This document shows, piece after piece, positions 11,322 through 34,849 of a DNA stretch of 64,000 nt. The notes under the pieces were generated by a model, which had not been told where the DNA came from, ran no database searches, and saw only the letters and a list, made by a program, of their open reading frames with translations. The stretch spans positions 11,578,604-11,642,603 of the forward strand of contig NC_051105.1 in NCBI RefSeq assembly GCF_901709675.1, in the 5' to 3' direction. The position numbers were made by a program, and so were the translations under genes. Source of the stretch: Syngnathus acus. Its lineage: Eukaryota; Chordata; Actinopteri; Syngnathiformes; Syngnathidae. How positions within the stretch are numbered: position 1 is the first letter of the stretch; each line of letters opens with the position of its first letter.

Positions 11322-14300
11322 ATGGGAAATATGATGCCTGTGACGCTGTTGCTGCTGGTGGTTTACCTTCCAACAGGTGAGGCTTTGTTTCGGCGACTTT
11401 ATTTTCTTTTTCACTTTGTTCAGCCATTTTATACGCGTGCGTGCGTGAGCGGGCGTGCGTGTGTGCGTGCACGTGTGTTTTGAACGCAGGGCGAGGTCAC
11501 GAAAGCAAACAGTTGAAGCTGAAAAGTTAATTATCAACATTTGCAAATAGGGCAAGGCCGCCTGTGTCACGTGACCACATTAGTATATACTCATAACTTA
11601 TATTTAGTATTTTTTGTATTTTGTAGGTTCATCTCGACATGCACAATAATTTTATTTATTTATTTATTTATTGAAAATTGCAATACAATACCCTCGGTTT
11701 ACAATGGGAAAATGTGTACGTAAGTCGAAACGCGCCGTATAACTAACAAAATAATGTCATAATTATAATAATTATTTTCATAAAAATATCATGTAAAATT
11801 CGCTCAACTTTAATATTCTCACACAAATATGTACTTTTGGGCAGTTCTCACGTGGGCCTACATTATTGGTCAATCAATTAAAAACTACACGTAGGACATG
11901 CATGGCTCCACAAACCTTTGCCGTTTTTTTTGTTTCAGATCACAGTGTTTATTAGTACTTAGATATTCATAATAATAATGCCCAGAGGCGTTGCAATCGT
12001 GGCTATCTGCAGGGATGTACGTACTGTAGCTCAGCTTCTGAAGCGTGGGGCATTTCTAGACCCCTTACCTGACGTCACTTGTGATGTGGGGAAATGTCTA
12101 TATTCACTTTAAGAAGAGGATCGCTGGTGGTGTAGGGGTACACTCGCCTGTCTTGTGTGCAGGCACCGTGCGTGCGTTCGATTTTGTGTGTGTGTGTGTG
12201 TGTGTGTGCGTGCGTGCGTGTGTGTGTGTGTGTGCGCGAACGTGCGTGCGTTCACTTAATTGTTTTTTTATTTCATTTTTTTAAACTATAATTAATGTTC
12301 CTTTGTTACTCTATGAAAGAGATGTGTATTGTGACAGAACAATGAATTGCTCTTCCTTAAGATGGCGAAAGGTATATGATTGACCCGTGTATCCAGTTTG
12401 TGATTGTTTGGTTGTGTGCTGTGAAATTATTTTAATGGCATATACATGCCTATAGGCACAGTAAAAGTTGGTAAATACTGACCTAGAAAGAGCACTCTTG
12501 ATGTTTCCCTGCAGGTTACAATAGTATGGGAAATCCCCAATGCTACCTTTGTGGTAATTTGACACATTTTACTGATCAACACTTTAGGAATTGGTTCTTT
12601 TGATTTTTTCCCTTTAATGATTGTTTACATTTTCAAGCGACTATGAACTTCATGACAGTCATGGTTTGTTATTTTTGAGTCTGCACTATGCAGTCTGCTT
12701 TCACACACTGTAAACAATGCATTCAGAATCAACATGACAGAAGCAGTACTATAATGTAAACTGTATTATTATATTTGAGTCAGTTTGTCAAAAAACATTA
12801 GTGACACTTTTCTCCACGAGCTACGCTACATAATTCAACTATGCCTTTGCTTACTGACAGGTGGGACTGCTGATAATGGGAAGGTGTAATATGTGTAAAC
12901 CTGTTCAGTCACATTAGAGGACTCCACTTTGAGGACCTGTCTCGAGTAAACAGACCAAATGCAGACCAAAGAATTTGAGAAACTTTTTATGTTTTGCTAT
13001 GTTTTCTTTTTGTCCATTAGAGCTGCTGTGCATCCAGGTGATTGTTCCAGAGTCAGAAAGAAGTACCATGTTGTTTGCATCTGTGATCCTTCGCTGCGAT
13101 TTCTCCACTTCTGCAAATCCCCAGGATGTGCTGGTTACCTGGAGATTTAAATCCTTCTGTAAAGATCCCATTCTGGAGTACTACTCCACAAGTGAGTCCT
13201 GCAACTGCTTCATTCTTCGCGTGCAAGAAGCACTGAATCAAATTGAACTTCTAAAGTCCTCCCAGTTTCAGAATGAATTTCTCACATAAAAAAAACAAGT
13301 GCTACGATTCTAAAATCTTTTTAAAATGTTTACTGTCACCCAATTTTTACCGTCACACAAGCGTAAAAATGTATAATGGTTTGATAAAGGCCAGCCATCG
13401 TGCTTTTATCCAATGTACAAATATAAGAAGATCTTGATGGCAGCATGAAACTTATAACATCAATGAAATAGTAACTATTAACACAGAAATGAGTCCAAAA
13501 GCGCAGTGCTTGGGCCGAAATTATCTAAAACTAAACTCGGCTCATTGTGCGGACTACAGTCCATTCTTTATTTGAACGTGGTAAGATCTCTCAAAAATGA
13601 TGTCTGTCAAATTGCTGTTTAGTGTCTTAGCAGTTGCAATTTCTTATTGTTTTACAAGGCTGCTCATTAAATTACTTATTGCTGTGCAAAACTGTATTTT
13701 AATTCATACCCACAGTGAAATATTATGCTTATTAAAACCGTTGAATTTTTGTATGCAAATATTTTCAACAAAGACTGTTTAACAGATGAATATAAAAAAT
13801 AAAGCTAAAATCCAGTTTTCTAATTTATTTTTCAGATTTGTTTCTTAATCTGATCTCATTGTAGGTTGAATTCAAAACATTTTATTGTCTTACATGTTGA
13901 AATCCATTACTTTACAGTAAAAACGATGACTTTTTAAATAATCTTTTTTAAACTTTATAAGTCTCTCCATCTAGAAATGTATGCTGTTAAAGTGTAAGCA
14001 ATCCTACTGTGTCACATGGCGTTGACACAGATAAACCATTAGCAAATTGGCATGAGACTTGAAAGAAACCGGTTTGTTTATACTGTTAAATTGCTCATCT
14101 GGAATTTAGTCCGTCGCTAGATTGCCAGCATGAATGTATTGTCTGCTTCATTTTACTAAATTTCCTGTGTGGACAATTGTAACCACTGTATGTCTGTAAA
14201 GGCTACCAGGCCGCCCTCCAGCTGGGTCAGGACCCAGCCAACGACTGCCCGGACCGCCAGCGTACAATCCGTACTGTGGTCCAAAAGCGAGGCCTCAATG

Positions 14301-17300
14301 AGCCTATTCTGGGCGCTGAATACCGGAACCGCAAAATTACCGTTCAAAACAGTGAGTTTGTATATAAAACAAAGTCCTGGTAATTATTTTATGCACATTT
14401 TAAACATGATGCTCATAGAGGCTGACCTGGTCATCACGGAGGTGATGTGGTGGGACAACGGTGTGTACTTCTGCACCATTGATGCCGCCGGCGACACAAC
14501 GGGTGACTCGGATCGAGAAGTTAAACTCATCGTGTATCGTAAGCATCCTCACGTTGTCATGCAAAAGGTCCCAGCCAACGGTTACAGCCACAGCCAGGGC
14601 CATCAATATTTTGACGTTGACACAATCTTTTTTGGCTGTCAACACCACCACACTGGATTTGAAATTAAACAAGATGGACTTCAACTGCAGACTTTTAACC
14701 TGATGATATGTACATCCAAACCAGGTGAACGGTGTAAGAATTACTGTGCAACAGTTTGTACAGTGTCTATAGAAATGCACTTTTTATGGACCTGACTACC
14801 ACCTCACAAGTGAAGCATTGCGGTGGTTGTGCCATGACATGAAAAGTGCTGAAAAATAATAGAGGCATATTGTCGAGAAGGAAAAAGGGGTCCATGCACA
14901 CCTGCCATCTTTTTTATGCTATTTGTATTTTTTATCCTTTTTTTTTATCCTTGATGTGTCTTCAGAATCTGCCACCTAAAAAGCTGAAATAGTCTGAAAG
15001 GCTTCATTTTTAACACTTAACGCAGGGGTGGGCAATTCCGGTCCTCGGGGGATGGTGTCCTGCATGTTTTATAGGTCTCCCTGCTGCAACACACCTGATT
15101 CAAATGATCAGGATTGTTATCCAGCTTCTGCAGACCTTGCTAATTCCTCGAGGACCGGAATTGCCCACGTCTGACTTAACGGAATCCAATCTGGGACCCC
15201 AAAAAAATCAAACTATGATTTAGAAAGTGACAACAATTTTGATTATTCTTTTTCAATATTTGTTATTCACCAAATTTAATTAACCATATTCATTCTGTGT
15301 CATTGACTTTATATTAGTTATCAAAGTGTTTTCAAGATAAGTGCTGAGCCAAACAATAAACTTTGTCGTCAGCTCAGAATGATATGATGACCGATTCATA
15401 TGAATCATGTATGGCCATGCATAGATGGCATCAATTAAAGTAGTATGAGCCAAGATGCCAAGAAAATAAATGTACAGCAGCCCAACTATAGATTTGCAGT
15501 TTTTTGAGGTAAAGAAGTTGAATGTTGTGCAGTGGCCAAGTCAGTTACTTGACCCAAATCTTATGATGAAACTGAGGTTAAAATGCCTCAAGAAACAACA
15601 ATGTCTATTGCAGTAGAGGCCTGGCAGGAATGAAATCCAGGATCTGGTGATTTCTATGCTTTCCTGACTTCAGACTGCATTTGACGTCAAGGGATTTGTA
15701 ATCATTAAGAAGTGAACGGTTGATTTAAAGTTTGTTAATTATTCCCATTGCTTTTGGCCCCTTAAAAAGTAGGAGGCTTACATATGTAGAAAAAGTCTGC
15801 AGTTAAGAGTTTCATGTGATTTTCATGTCATGAGGGGTGGAAAGATGACAATTGTTTTCATGGCCCAATAGTTATGAACCTGACTGCATTTGAATATTTT
15901 TATGTATGTGATGTGTGCCAGACTGGTTGACGGTGCTGCTAATCATCTTGGGCGCCCTGCTGCTCATCATGCTATTGTGCATATGTTGCTGTCAGTGCTG
16001 CCCGCAGAAGTGCTGCTGCTACGTGCGCTGCCCTTGCTGTCCCAAGACCTGCTGCTGCCCAGAAAAAGGTACACAGGAATATTGTGCACATTTTTATTAC
16101 TACAATACAGTGAGGGCCTACAAACAAGTCAGTCAGGAATCAGGATTTTAAAATCATCTGCTTTCTCATCGCCTTGGCTGTACTATGGCTTCTTCAGTAA
16201 CACCTTCACGCACGGTCCGGCTGTATTGTCATTGTCAGCGAATCACTGACAGAATTTTGTGCAGCTCGTGTGGGACTAATTCCCAAGTGGTGCTCCATTT
16301 ACTATGGCCCCCTGATTGACAGAGCACCAGTTGAGGGTGTAGCCTGTCAGCCTCGGATAGCAAGAATAGGCCTTGGACAGGATAATTAGTAGACAGAAAA
16401 ATGGATGGCTAGGCATGAGTGCATCATCATACAAATGTCAATGATGTCACAGAGTCTCATCTCGACCTTGTTTGTAGCTGTGATGCAACACAGGATGCTG
16501 CGTGAGGCCAAGAGAGCCATGGCGCCCTGGATGCACGGCCAACCCATTTACGCTCCCATCAGCTCCAACAACTCCGTCCAGGGCGTCCCTATGTTGTATT
16601 CAGGTGAGTCCAAAAACGGCTTAAATTCAAGACTTGCATTAATCTTACAATTTTTTTTCAGGTTCATTCTCGGATCCTGGCAAACAGAACTTTGCCATGG
16701 CGCCCATGCAGCTGTCCCCCGTGATGCTTCCGCAGCAGGCCGCCCCTCCGCACCACCTGAACGGCAGTGCTACAGGAGGCAGCCTCCAGAGCAACCGACA
16801 CGTGTTGGATTACCTGGAGAACCAGGTGAGGGGGCTGGATGTGCCGATGCATCCTGTTCAGAATGTGCCCCCACGAGTGGTTCAGCCCCAACTACAGCCT
16901 TCCATTGTGCCTTACACACCCGGGCCCCCCAGCATGCTGTCAGCGCTCGATGAGATGGGCGTAAGGGGCACAGAGAGAAGGGTGATCACGCTACCCCCTA
17001 TCATCCAGCGTGTTCCCAGCTTCTCGTCCCGCAGGGAACCCCGAGGTGGAGGGCCAGACAGTGGGGGGATACGGTTCTCTAGCCAGTCCAGCGGTAGTAC
17101 CAACCCCTCTGGAAGGGTCGTACAACAACGCAGATATAGAGACCATTCTCCAAGACGGGGGATCTTGCGCGAGTACAGCGACGACTCCGACTGGGAGAGG
17201 AGGCAAGGAAGAGGGAACCACCTCACCCGGAGGGAGCAGAGCCGTGTCGGGTCCAGGCCTCGGACCCACAGCCGCGATGATCTGATGGAAGAGCTGCGGA

Positions 17301-17694
17301 GCAGAAACACGCGGAGGGAGAGGAGTTTATCGCCTCCACGCCGCAAAGGCTCCTGGAGCTCGGACGAAGACGACAGCGGCAGGCGAAGGGCGGCTAGAGG
17401 GAGGGATTGGCTTGAGAAGCCCCCCAGCTACTCCTCGGTGGAGAGCCAATATGGGCACGACAACCGCAGGAACCTCATCCGTCTTTCTGTAAGAAATGCT
17501 AACATTCTCTCATCTGTTTACGGTTTCCTTCATTCTTTGAGTGTGGAATTTTCTTTAACTATTTAATTTAGGATGGAGAATATTGTCATTCCTGTGTCAC
17601 TTTGTTTGCATGTTTTCTCTTAATCTAACCACACTTCCTTCCCTTCTCTCCATAGGATCGGAGCTCCCGTAGCAACCCCAGCGTAGTCATCTGA
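11322..17694 (+). CDS. ildr1: Immunoglobulin-like domain-containing receptor 1 (angulin-2)
   Basis: Eight exons: 11322-11376, 13021-13191, 14202-14351, 14419-14538, 15922-16068, 16478-16603, 16662-17488, 17656-17694. They give 544 aa (human is about 546). Order: signal peptide (residues 1-19, [15 protein letters not shown]); a V-type Ig domain with Cys44 and Cys144 and the [12 protein letters not shown] and [11 protein letters not shown] motifs; a transmembrane helix (about 167-189); a striking Cys-rich juxtamembrane block with CCC/CPCC clusters (about 189-213); a long Arg/Ser-rich cytoplasmic tail; the PPSYSSVES motif; and a C-terminal SVVI, a PDZ-ligand-like end conserved in the family. Angulins recruit tricellulin to tricellular tight junctions, and ILDR1 is needed for hearing in mammals. 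The a/b paralogue cannot be told. All introns are GT-AG and every split codon restores the family residue. Confidence 0.95.
11436..11482. repeat. GC/GT-rich simple repeat in ildr1 intron 1
   Basis: An alternating purine-pyrimidine run of GCGT/GTGC units. It is a candidate Z-DNA tract with no coding role. Confidence 0.7.
12117..12186 (+). repeat. tRNA-like SINE head fragment
   Basis: An A-box-like GGTGGTGTAGGGGTACACTC followed at tRNA spacing by GTTCGATT. This looks like the 5' head of a tRNA-derived SINE running into a GT/GCGT simple repeat (12187-12255). It lacks a closed acceptor stem, so it is not annotated as a tRNA gene. Confidence 0.5.
12187..12255. repeat. (TG)n/(CGTG)n simple repeat
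   Basis: An alternating TG and GCGTGCG run directly after the SINE-like head, in ildr1 intron 1. It has alternating purine-pyrimidine character throughout. Confidence 0.85.
13192..14201 (+). other. ildr1 intron 2
   Basis: About 1 kb of AT-rich intron between the Ig-domain exons. I saw no repeat ends or coding segments in it. Confidence 0.8.
15023..15173. mobile_element. hAT MITE, 151 bp, in ildr1 intron 4
   Basis: The left end, CAGGGGTGGGCAATTCCGG, is matched by CCGGAATTGCCCAC near the right end. An 8-bp target duplication ACTTAACG flanks it exactly (15015-15022 and 15174-15181). The size and TIRs fit a small non-autonomous hAT. No coding content. Confidence 0.88.
16322..16416 (+). mobile_element. 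Degenerate tail of the GGATGG-tailed SINE
   Basis: An eroded match to the 3' half of the SINEs at 30110 and 47638 (a CCGGTTCAGGGTGT-like start, then a GGATAGGCT-like block) ending in AGAAAAATGGATGG. It lies in ildr1 intron 5. Confidence 0.6.
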
Positions 17695-18005
17695 AGCATT
17701 TCTTTGATAGCAAAAGTAGGCTGCATCTTTCTCTGAAGCATGGACTTTTCAGTTGTGATGTATTGTAGTAAACCAATATTTTTATGCCAAAGTTAATCAT
17801 TTATGTGTTTGTCAGTTTTTTTTTAATCATCAAAATATTTGCCTTTTTTTCTTAGCAACACAGACTGAAAACCATGACAACTGTGCTAAGTTATATGGGA
17901 CAGAAAACGATCTAGCAGAAGGCTTAATACTTATTCATTTTGCTTAAATGTTTTTACTGTGAGTGTTATGCTGTGAAATGTTATTTTGTATAAAACAGTT
18001 TAGAT

Positions 18006-18108
18006 ACTGCCCTGCCCTGCCTACTGCCTGAAATCAGCTGGGATAGGCTGCATCACGCCCGCAACCCTCGTGATAAAAAGGGGTTCAGAAAATGGATGAA
18101 TGGACACT
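18006..18108 (+). mobile_element. SINE tail fragment in the ildr1 3' UTR
   Basis: Contains CAGCTGGGATAGGCTGCATC and GGGTTCAGAAAATGGATG, the conserved 3' half of the GGATGG-tailed SINE. The likely ildr1 polyA signal (18172-18177) lies just downstream, so this fragment would be part of the mRNA 3' UTR. Confidence 0.7.
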
Positions 18109-18171
18109 TTAGATACATACAGACACGTACAGGAAGATGGATTTGAGATCTACAACGCTACTATACCCACA

Positions 18172-18177
18172 AATAAA
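18172..18177 (+). promoter_or_regulatory. Candidate polyadenylation signal of ildr1
   Basis: AATAAA about 480 bases after the ildr1 stop codon, just after a SINE tail fragment. Confidence 0.4.
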
Positions 18178-19637
18178 TGACTGGAACTAGGTCAAAATGT
18201 CCACCAGAGGACGCAATTGTCCAAGTCTTTTTTTTGTTTTTAACTTTTTGTTAACCGACGGTAACGGGACAGTTCACCTTTGGCCGTTGAAGAATTACCA
18301 AATGTTAATTAAAAATGATAATTATGATCCACTAAGAACGACGGACTAACTTATAATAATGACATACTATATAACTATGACTGTGGTCAACCGCCGATAA
18401 CCAAGCTTTTGTGCTTCAACGGAATATAAAACCGAGAGCCTCATGGAGGTATTGTGTATTTGACACAAAAGAGTAAACTAATGAGGTTTCGCGAAAATCT
18501 TTACAGATATTACGGTATTTGAACGTCACACAAACTATTATAGCGGCGGTGGGTAGGACTACTGCTTGGTTATGGGTTTTGGATTGGCTGAGGAAATGTA
18601 GATTTCTCAGGTTGCGTTATTTGAGCCACAGTAAACTATATTCTGTTGATACCTCCAGAGGGAAAATATATGTATTTGTATTGTGTACATTGTTACCATC
18701 CAAGTATCAAAAACAATTTAAATTTGCGATTAGAATGATTAGCTGTGGGCGGGACAGCGCTTGGCGTCTCGTGATCTGATTGGTCCTCTCAGAGTTCCGT
18801 GCACTGATCAGGAAGTAGCGCCAAAGATGTTTAACTATACTCTTTCTTCAAATCACATCGCTGTCGTTGGGGTCAATTTAATAACGATTGACACATGAGG
18901 GATTTTCTGTTGGACCTTCGAGTAACAGGGAGTTACCCCCGCTAATTTTAATAAATAGCATTAAACACGTCTAAGTGCAACGATTTGGTGATCCGCTGTA
19001 CTGTCACTGTACATTCACAAGTTGCTGCAGCACAGTAAGGTTTGTCTTGTATATTAAAAGGCAGAAATTAAGGTTTTTAATCTAAAGATAAAAATGTACG
19101 TACCGTGTGTAATTATTTGAGAAGGGCTACATTATACGTGATTCGGCTACGGCCACTACGACATGGACATCTTTTCCGTAGAACATCTCTAAGGAGTCAA
19201 TGTCAAATGATCCGGGATCAGCTGCTTCAACTAGATCCACCTCTAAAATCCACTCAAGCCGAGAAGACCGTTTTATTGGAGTTCACGGGAGACTCTAATG
19301 AAGATAAGAGTCACAGACACGGCAGCGTTACATTTTTAGTCTCCGGGTAAGGCTGAAGTTTGGTAGGAGGGCCAGAAATAGCCGTTTGCTTGCGGCATTT
19401 TCCGCGCGAAACGGGATTGACTTGTTTTATCGCTGATTTAAATAGCAACTTATCAATAGTCACTTGTAAGTGTTTATTTCATTTGAAGGAAACATTGTGA
19501 TATTTCTAAATTAAGGGCAACAAGCCTCACGAGGCAGGTTGTGTTCAAGTAATGGGCTCAGTTGTGGTGCAGCGACTTGTTTACCAGCTTGAGAGTGACT
19601 AGCGCATCTTGTGTTTGTTTGAGCGCAGGCAGGCATC
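18178..19637 (+). other. ildr1-me3 intergenic region and me3 5' flank
   Basis: Unique-looking sequence without convincing ORFs. No TATA box or strong CpG cluster stands out. The me3 ATG is at 19638, so promoter and 5' UTR should lie in the right-hand part, but I cannot place the start site. Confidence 0.5.
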
Positions 19638-30971
<11,334 letters not shown>

Positions 30972-32297
30972 CCAGCGCAGCCTGAAATAGTACATACAGT
31001 ACTACTAATATTTGTATGTTTTTTTTTTATTATAACTCCATTTCTTTCCTTATAACTTTGGTCAAAGTTTCGTTGCATAGCATATGAAGCTCAACACAGC
31101 ACTCCCGTTTCTTGACTGAATGTCTCCATGGAAACAATGACACACAATGTCGATTACTGCTTTCATAAAACATGTCTTTCTACCTTGTCCAGTAACATCC
31201 CTAACCAATGTCCTCATTTTACACCTAGCAGGCATTTCAGCCTGAGCGAATAGCACTCCCTTCCAAACATTTATCATTTATGTCAAAATGCAGTGTTGTG
31301 ACATTTTAAAGTGTGTTGATGATGTTCAGTGCTTGAAGTTTTTAAAATGAAAAATAATGAACTTTTTCAAAGTCTCAAAGTGTTTTTTACAACTGTCTTA
31401 TCTAACAACAACACACACATTTTTGAATTTAGTAGAAATGTAGTGCAACAAAAATGTCACAAGGGGTTGGAAAAAAATTAACTGGCCACATTATTGAGTG
31501 CACTGAATGCTTATTGTGGCCATGAAATACAAATTTGTGCTCCTGTTTATCGCATTACAATTAATTTGTATGTGCTCAATCATCAGAATGTGGCTGGGGA
31601 AAGTTGATATTAAAATAGAATGGTAATAGAATGACATTTTTTAGTATATGTACATACACAGAACTTTTAGAAAGTAAAATAACAGTCAATAAATATTTAA
31701 TTCAAAGTAATGTAGTATGGTGTTCTCAAACCCTGAATTGTTGACAAAGACCCTCCTAATTCTACATTTATTTCTGTTTATCACAAAACTCAATTCCAAT
31801 GAAGATGTTAAAAAATAGATACACAAGTGTTAGGTTTGTGTTGTTTTGTCGCACAATGCAGCCTACCAAACTGCCCACACGCCTCATGACACGCAACAAA
31901 AAACATCCTGAATAGCTACAGATACGCTTAACCTGATCAGAATTTTTTGCTAATCAGTGAGTTTAAAAAAATCAATCTGATTGATCACTAGATTTATGGG
32001 CAAAACTTATTTTAGTCTACTATGTACTGTTGTGCTCGATTTGGTTCCCCCGTAAGATTTTGTTCCCCCTACCGCGGGAGCGCGCACGCCTTGTTTGGAA
32101 AGCGAAAAACCGATGCCGTACGGTCGGTCGTACGGCGTCAGCACTATGTTGTTTTCAATAAAAACATGAAGAACTCACGTTTGCGTCATTCAATTTTAAT
32201 TTTTAGAAAAGATTATTCTCATTTGATGTCTTTTAAGTTCATTCGCGTTCTGCCGTTGAAGCGGGGTGCATTCAAAGATCAGTCGTACAGACGGAAC
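30972..32297 (+). other. me3 3' UTR and downstream intergenic DNA
   Basis: AT-rich sequence. The best polyA signal is AATAAA at 31688-31693. From about 32030 the character changes (GTTCCCCC and GTACGGTCGGTCGTACGG motifs, AATAAAAACATGAAG near 32158). This may be an unrecognised repeat whose ends I could not find, and the hAT element at 32298 sits within it. Confidence 0.5.
31688..31693 (+). promoter_or_regulatory. Candidate polyadenylation signal of me3
   Basis: AATAAA about 720 bases downstream of the me3 stop codon. Confidence 0.4.
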
Positions 32298-32986
32298 CAG
32301 TGCCGGCCCTACGCAGGGGCAAGAGGGGGCAACGCCCCCTCAAACAGATGTCCTGCCTCCTCGAATCAAACTTTTAGAAGTGAAAAATCCGCTGATAGAA
32401 ACACACGTTAATCAGCCCCCTCTCTTCTCTCATGTCGGTGCAGTGTGTGTCCTCACACAGCCTGCTGTCAGGACTCCGCGCCCCTCCGTAAACATCCAAT
32501 CACTGTGAGTATGCAAATGAGGCAAGACGCAGCCAGAGAGTGTCAAGTTACAGTCAGCGCGGTAGGAGTTGGAAGAAGCAGTAAAAACTCCACCAAACTC
32601 GTCGTAATGACCCGTGATATAACTAATGATTAACGACAACTCAAATAATAGTTAATATAACATTCATATTATATGTCCCCCCTCCCCCCCCCCCCTGAGA
32701 GATTGCCACCTTATTGTGGTCAGGGGGTTTGCGTGCCTCAGTGACCCTAAGAGCAATACCAGCAGAAGCTTTAATCTTCAGGTGGGACACCCAAGCTGGA
32801 CAGGTCTTAGTGTAGAGGCCTGACAGAGTACAATCCACTTCTCCAGGTTGAGATCTGGACACACAGCTAACAACTGCCGTAAAGAAAACACTAACAGTGT
32901 TAAAAATGTGTAAAAAAAAAAAAAGAACATGCCCCCTTCACATTTCTGACTGCCCCCTCTTATGTGCATTCCTAGAACCGGCCCTG
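32298..32986. mobile_element. hAT-like element, 689 bp
   Basis: Ends are CAGTGCCGGCCCTA and, on the right, AGAACCGGCCCTG. A perfect 8-bp duplication GACGGAAC flanks it (32290-32297 and 32987-32994). The first 50 bases have the GGGGCAAGAGGGGGCAACGC motif and the interior carries poly-C and poly-A runs. No transposase ORF. The 8-bp target site makes hAT the best call. Confidence 0.82.
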
Positions 32987-33392
32987 GACGGAACACTCAA
33001 TCACTTCACCAAAAAGCAACGATATAATTACGTGAGCTCTTTGCATAAACCTCGATGCAAAGACACTCCTCTTTTTGGGTACTGTTGGATTTTGTCCACA
33101 ATTTAGGGAGCGCGCTATCTGCGCCTCACGGCAAAAGCCATTGCCAATCACCTGTTATCCAATTTACTCACTGCGTGCTCGTTTGATTTCTTCAGATTTA
33201 GGAAAATGTTAAGACACTGAAGCAGAAATTAGACTTACACAGGTTGGTTGAGTTCAATCACAATTCTTGTTAAGAAACCTCTGTTTTCAGGAAAGTACAA
33301 TACAGCGCTGGGCCTTTCGTGCGACCATGCTCAAGACCAGAAAGTCTCCATTCAGAAAAGGCAACATTCAAGGTTCTTTGGTCAGCTTATAT
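32987..33392. other. Unassigned intergenic sequence between two DNA transposons
   Basis: This continues the unassigned sequence interrupted by the hAT element and ends at the AT target site of the ISL2EU-like element. No coding potential was recognised. Confidence 0.5.
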
Positions 33393-33533
33393 AGAGGCTT
33401 TGCAGTCACGTGGTTTTATCACGTGATTTTGTGTTATGCCGCCATCTTGGCGGTCAACTCGTCAGCTCGTTCCTACGTGTTTGTATGGGTTGTCTGATTT
33501 CTGCGCTACGTTTTCACCGATTTCTTCCGAATT

Positions 33534-33752
33534 ATGGCTGATTTGCTATCCAACGAAGTTAGGCATTTGGATGAAGACTCCAAGAAACGTTACAGAGAGA
33601 AGTTGAACCTTCTTGGCACAACGGATCCGTACCTTTTACCGAGAAGCATGCTAAAATCGCCCGAGCATTTTGCAACAGCCGACCTGCCTGAACGCTCATA
33701 TCCAGATATTTATAATTACCTCGTCGATTTGTTTTGTAATGGCATTTCATAA
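33534..33752 (+). pseudogene. N-terminal relic of a transposon YqaJ/SWIM-type protein
   Basis: A 72-residue frame begins MADLLSNEVRHLDEDSKKRY and contains LLGTTDPYLLPRS and SYPDIYNYLVDLF. This matches the general pattern (DPY...L...YPDIVNYL) of the N-terminal segment of fish and cnidarian transposon proteins with YqaJ nuclease domains. The frame ends in a stop after LFCNGIS where the family would continue, so only the first part survives. The function of the segment is unknown to me. Confidence 0.55.
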
Positions 33753-34319
33753 CTTGACATATTAAAAAACTGAATAGAGTGAAATCATTCAGATACTGTA
33801 CCTGTCTGTTCAAGTTGCTACCATTTTTATTTTTTGTTTATTTTTGCATGATGCCACATCTGATTGGCTTGAAAACTTAACCAATAAAAATTTTAACCTT
33901 GTGCCAATGGCTTGAAAACTTTACCAATGTAGATTTTACCTTGTGCCAAATGAAGTAACAAAAACCCTCTTGTTAAAAAATGCTACATTAAAAAAAAATT
34001 GTTTCGCAAGGTTCATAATAATTTTTGGGGAAATTTCCTAATGCATTCACTCGAGAATTAATTGTTCAATTCCAATATGAAGTTCAATATTTACATTGAT
34101 AACGTTTTCAAGCCAATCAGATGAAGCATCATGAAAAAATAAACACAAAATAAAAACGGGGGGGTGAACTGAAGAAATCATCCCATTCCCTGCCTTGCTG
34201 CTCTTGCTGCTTTTCTAAAAATGCACCCAGCATTTTCAACAATCATATTTGTATCATCCCATATTGTATTATTTCACATTTTGTGAAACAAATCAGGGGT
34301 GAATAGTTTGTTTACATAC

Positions 34320-34497
34320 CTGATATGAAGTCCTCATTGCATATCCTTGTGTAAATCGTAGGTTTCCATCGTTCACGACGAATATCCGCGATCCATTTAT
34401 CACGTTTTTTCATGTTCGCCGGAAATCTATAGAAGCTAAGATTTGGTTTATCACCTCGTCTATTGCTACATCCAACAGCACAGCAGGTATCCGGCAT
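34320..34497 (-). pseudogene. THAP-domain first exon of a transposase relic
   Basis: Read on the minus strand from 34497: MPDTCCAVGCSNRRGDKPNL, then SFYRFPANMKKRDKWIADIR and ICNEDFISG. The C-x-x-x-C of the THAP zinc finger (CCAVGCSNR), the YRFP and W motifs and the C-terminal Cys are visible. The final His and AVPTIF-type end would be in the next exon. A good splice donor GTATGT follows at 34319-34314. No second exon was found before the left-hand gene relic, so the gene is truncated. Confidence 0.75.
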
Positions 34498-34631
34498 TTT
34501 TAAGCTCAAATAGCAGCAGATATAACAAGAAAGCGTGTGTGAGTCGTTGACCGGCACTGAAAAGTTGACCGCCAAGATGGCCGCCAAGCTAATGTGGGTA
34601 GCTTGATGACGTCAGCTGCAAAGCCTCTATT

Positions 34632-34849
34632 CATTTGCACGTGCCAGTGTGGGCCGAGTTTGATGGGTGATGAGTCAGGGGGTGTGGCAAGTTCGCAGGA
34701 GATTCTGATTCCATGGGAGTGGGTGCTGGTTATGGGCGATTCGGTGTGTGTGGGGGCTGTTGTCTTCCATCCCGTCTTTCGGCCTTGGCGATCATCTTTG
34801 GCCGAGTCCTTGGCTGGCTCCCTCTGGCACCTGCTGGTTTTTATCTCTT
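34632..34849. other. Unassigned sequence between ISL2EU-like element and LINE
   Basis: About 220 bases, GT-rich (GTGTGTGGGGGCTG), with no repeat ends or genes that I recognise. Confidence 0.5.

Larger units (their letters stand above)
33393..34629. mobile_element. ISL2EU-like (PHIS superfamily) deletion derivative
   Basis: TIRs AGAGGCTTTGCAG and CTGCAAAGCCTCT are flanked by AT on both sides (33391-33392 and 34630-34631). Just inside both ends is a GCCGCCATCTTGGCGGTCAA-like block in inverted orientation. Two divergent-origin gene starts face inward: a plus-strand ORF at 33534 and a minus-strand THAP exon at 34497. Known ISL2EU transposons encode a THAP-containing transposase and a YqaJ-nuclease protein, which fits this pairing. 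The middle, with the catalytic parts, is missing. The superfamily assignment is from memory of the family and should be tested by search. Confidence 0.68.
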
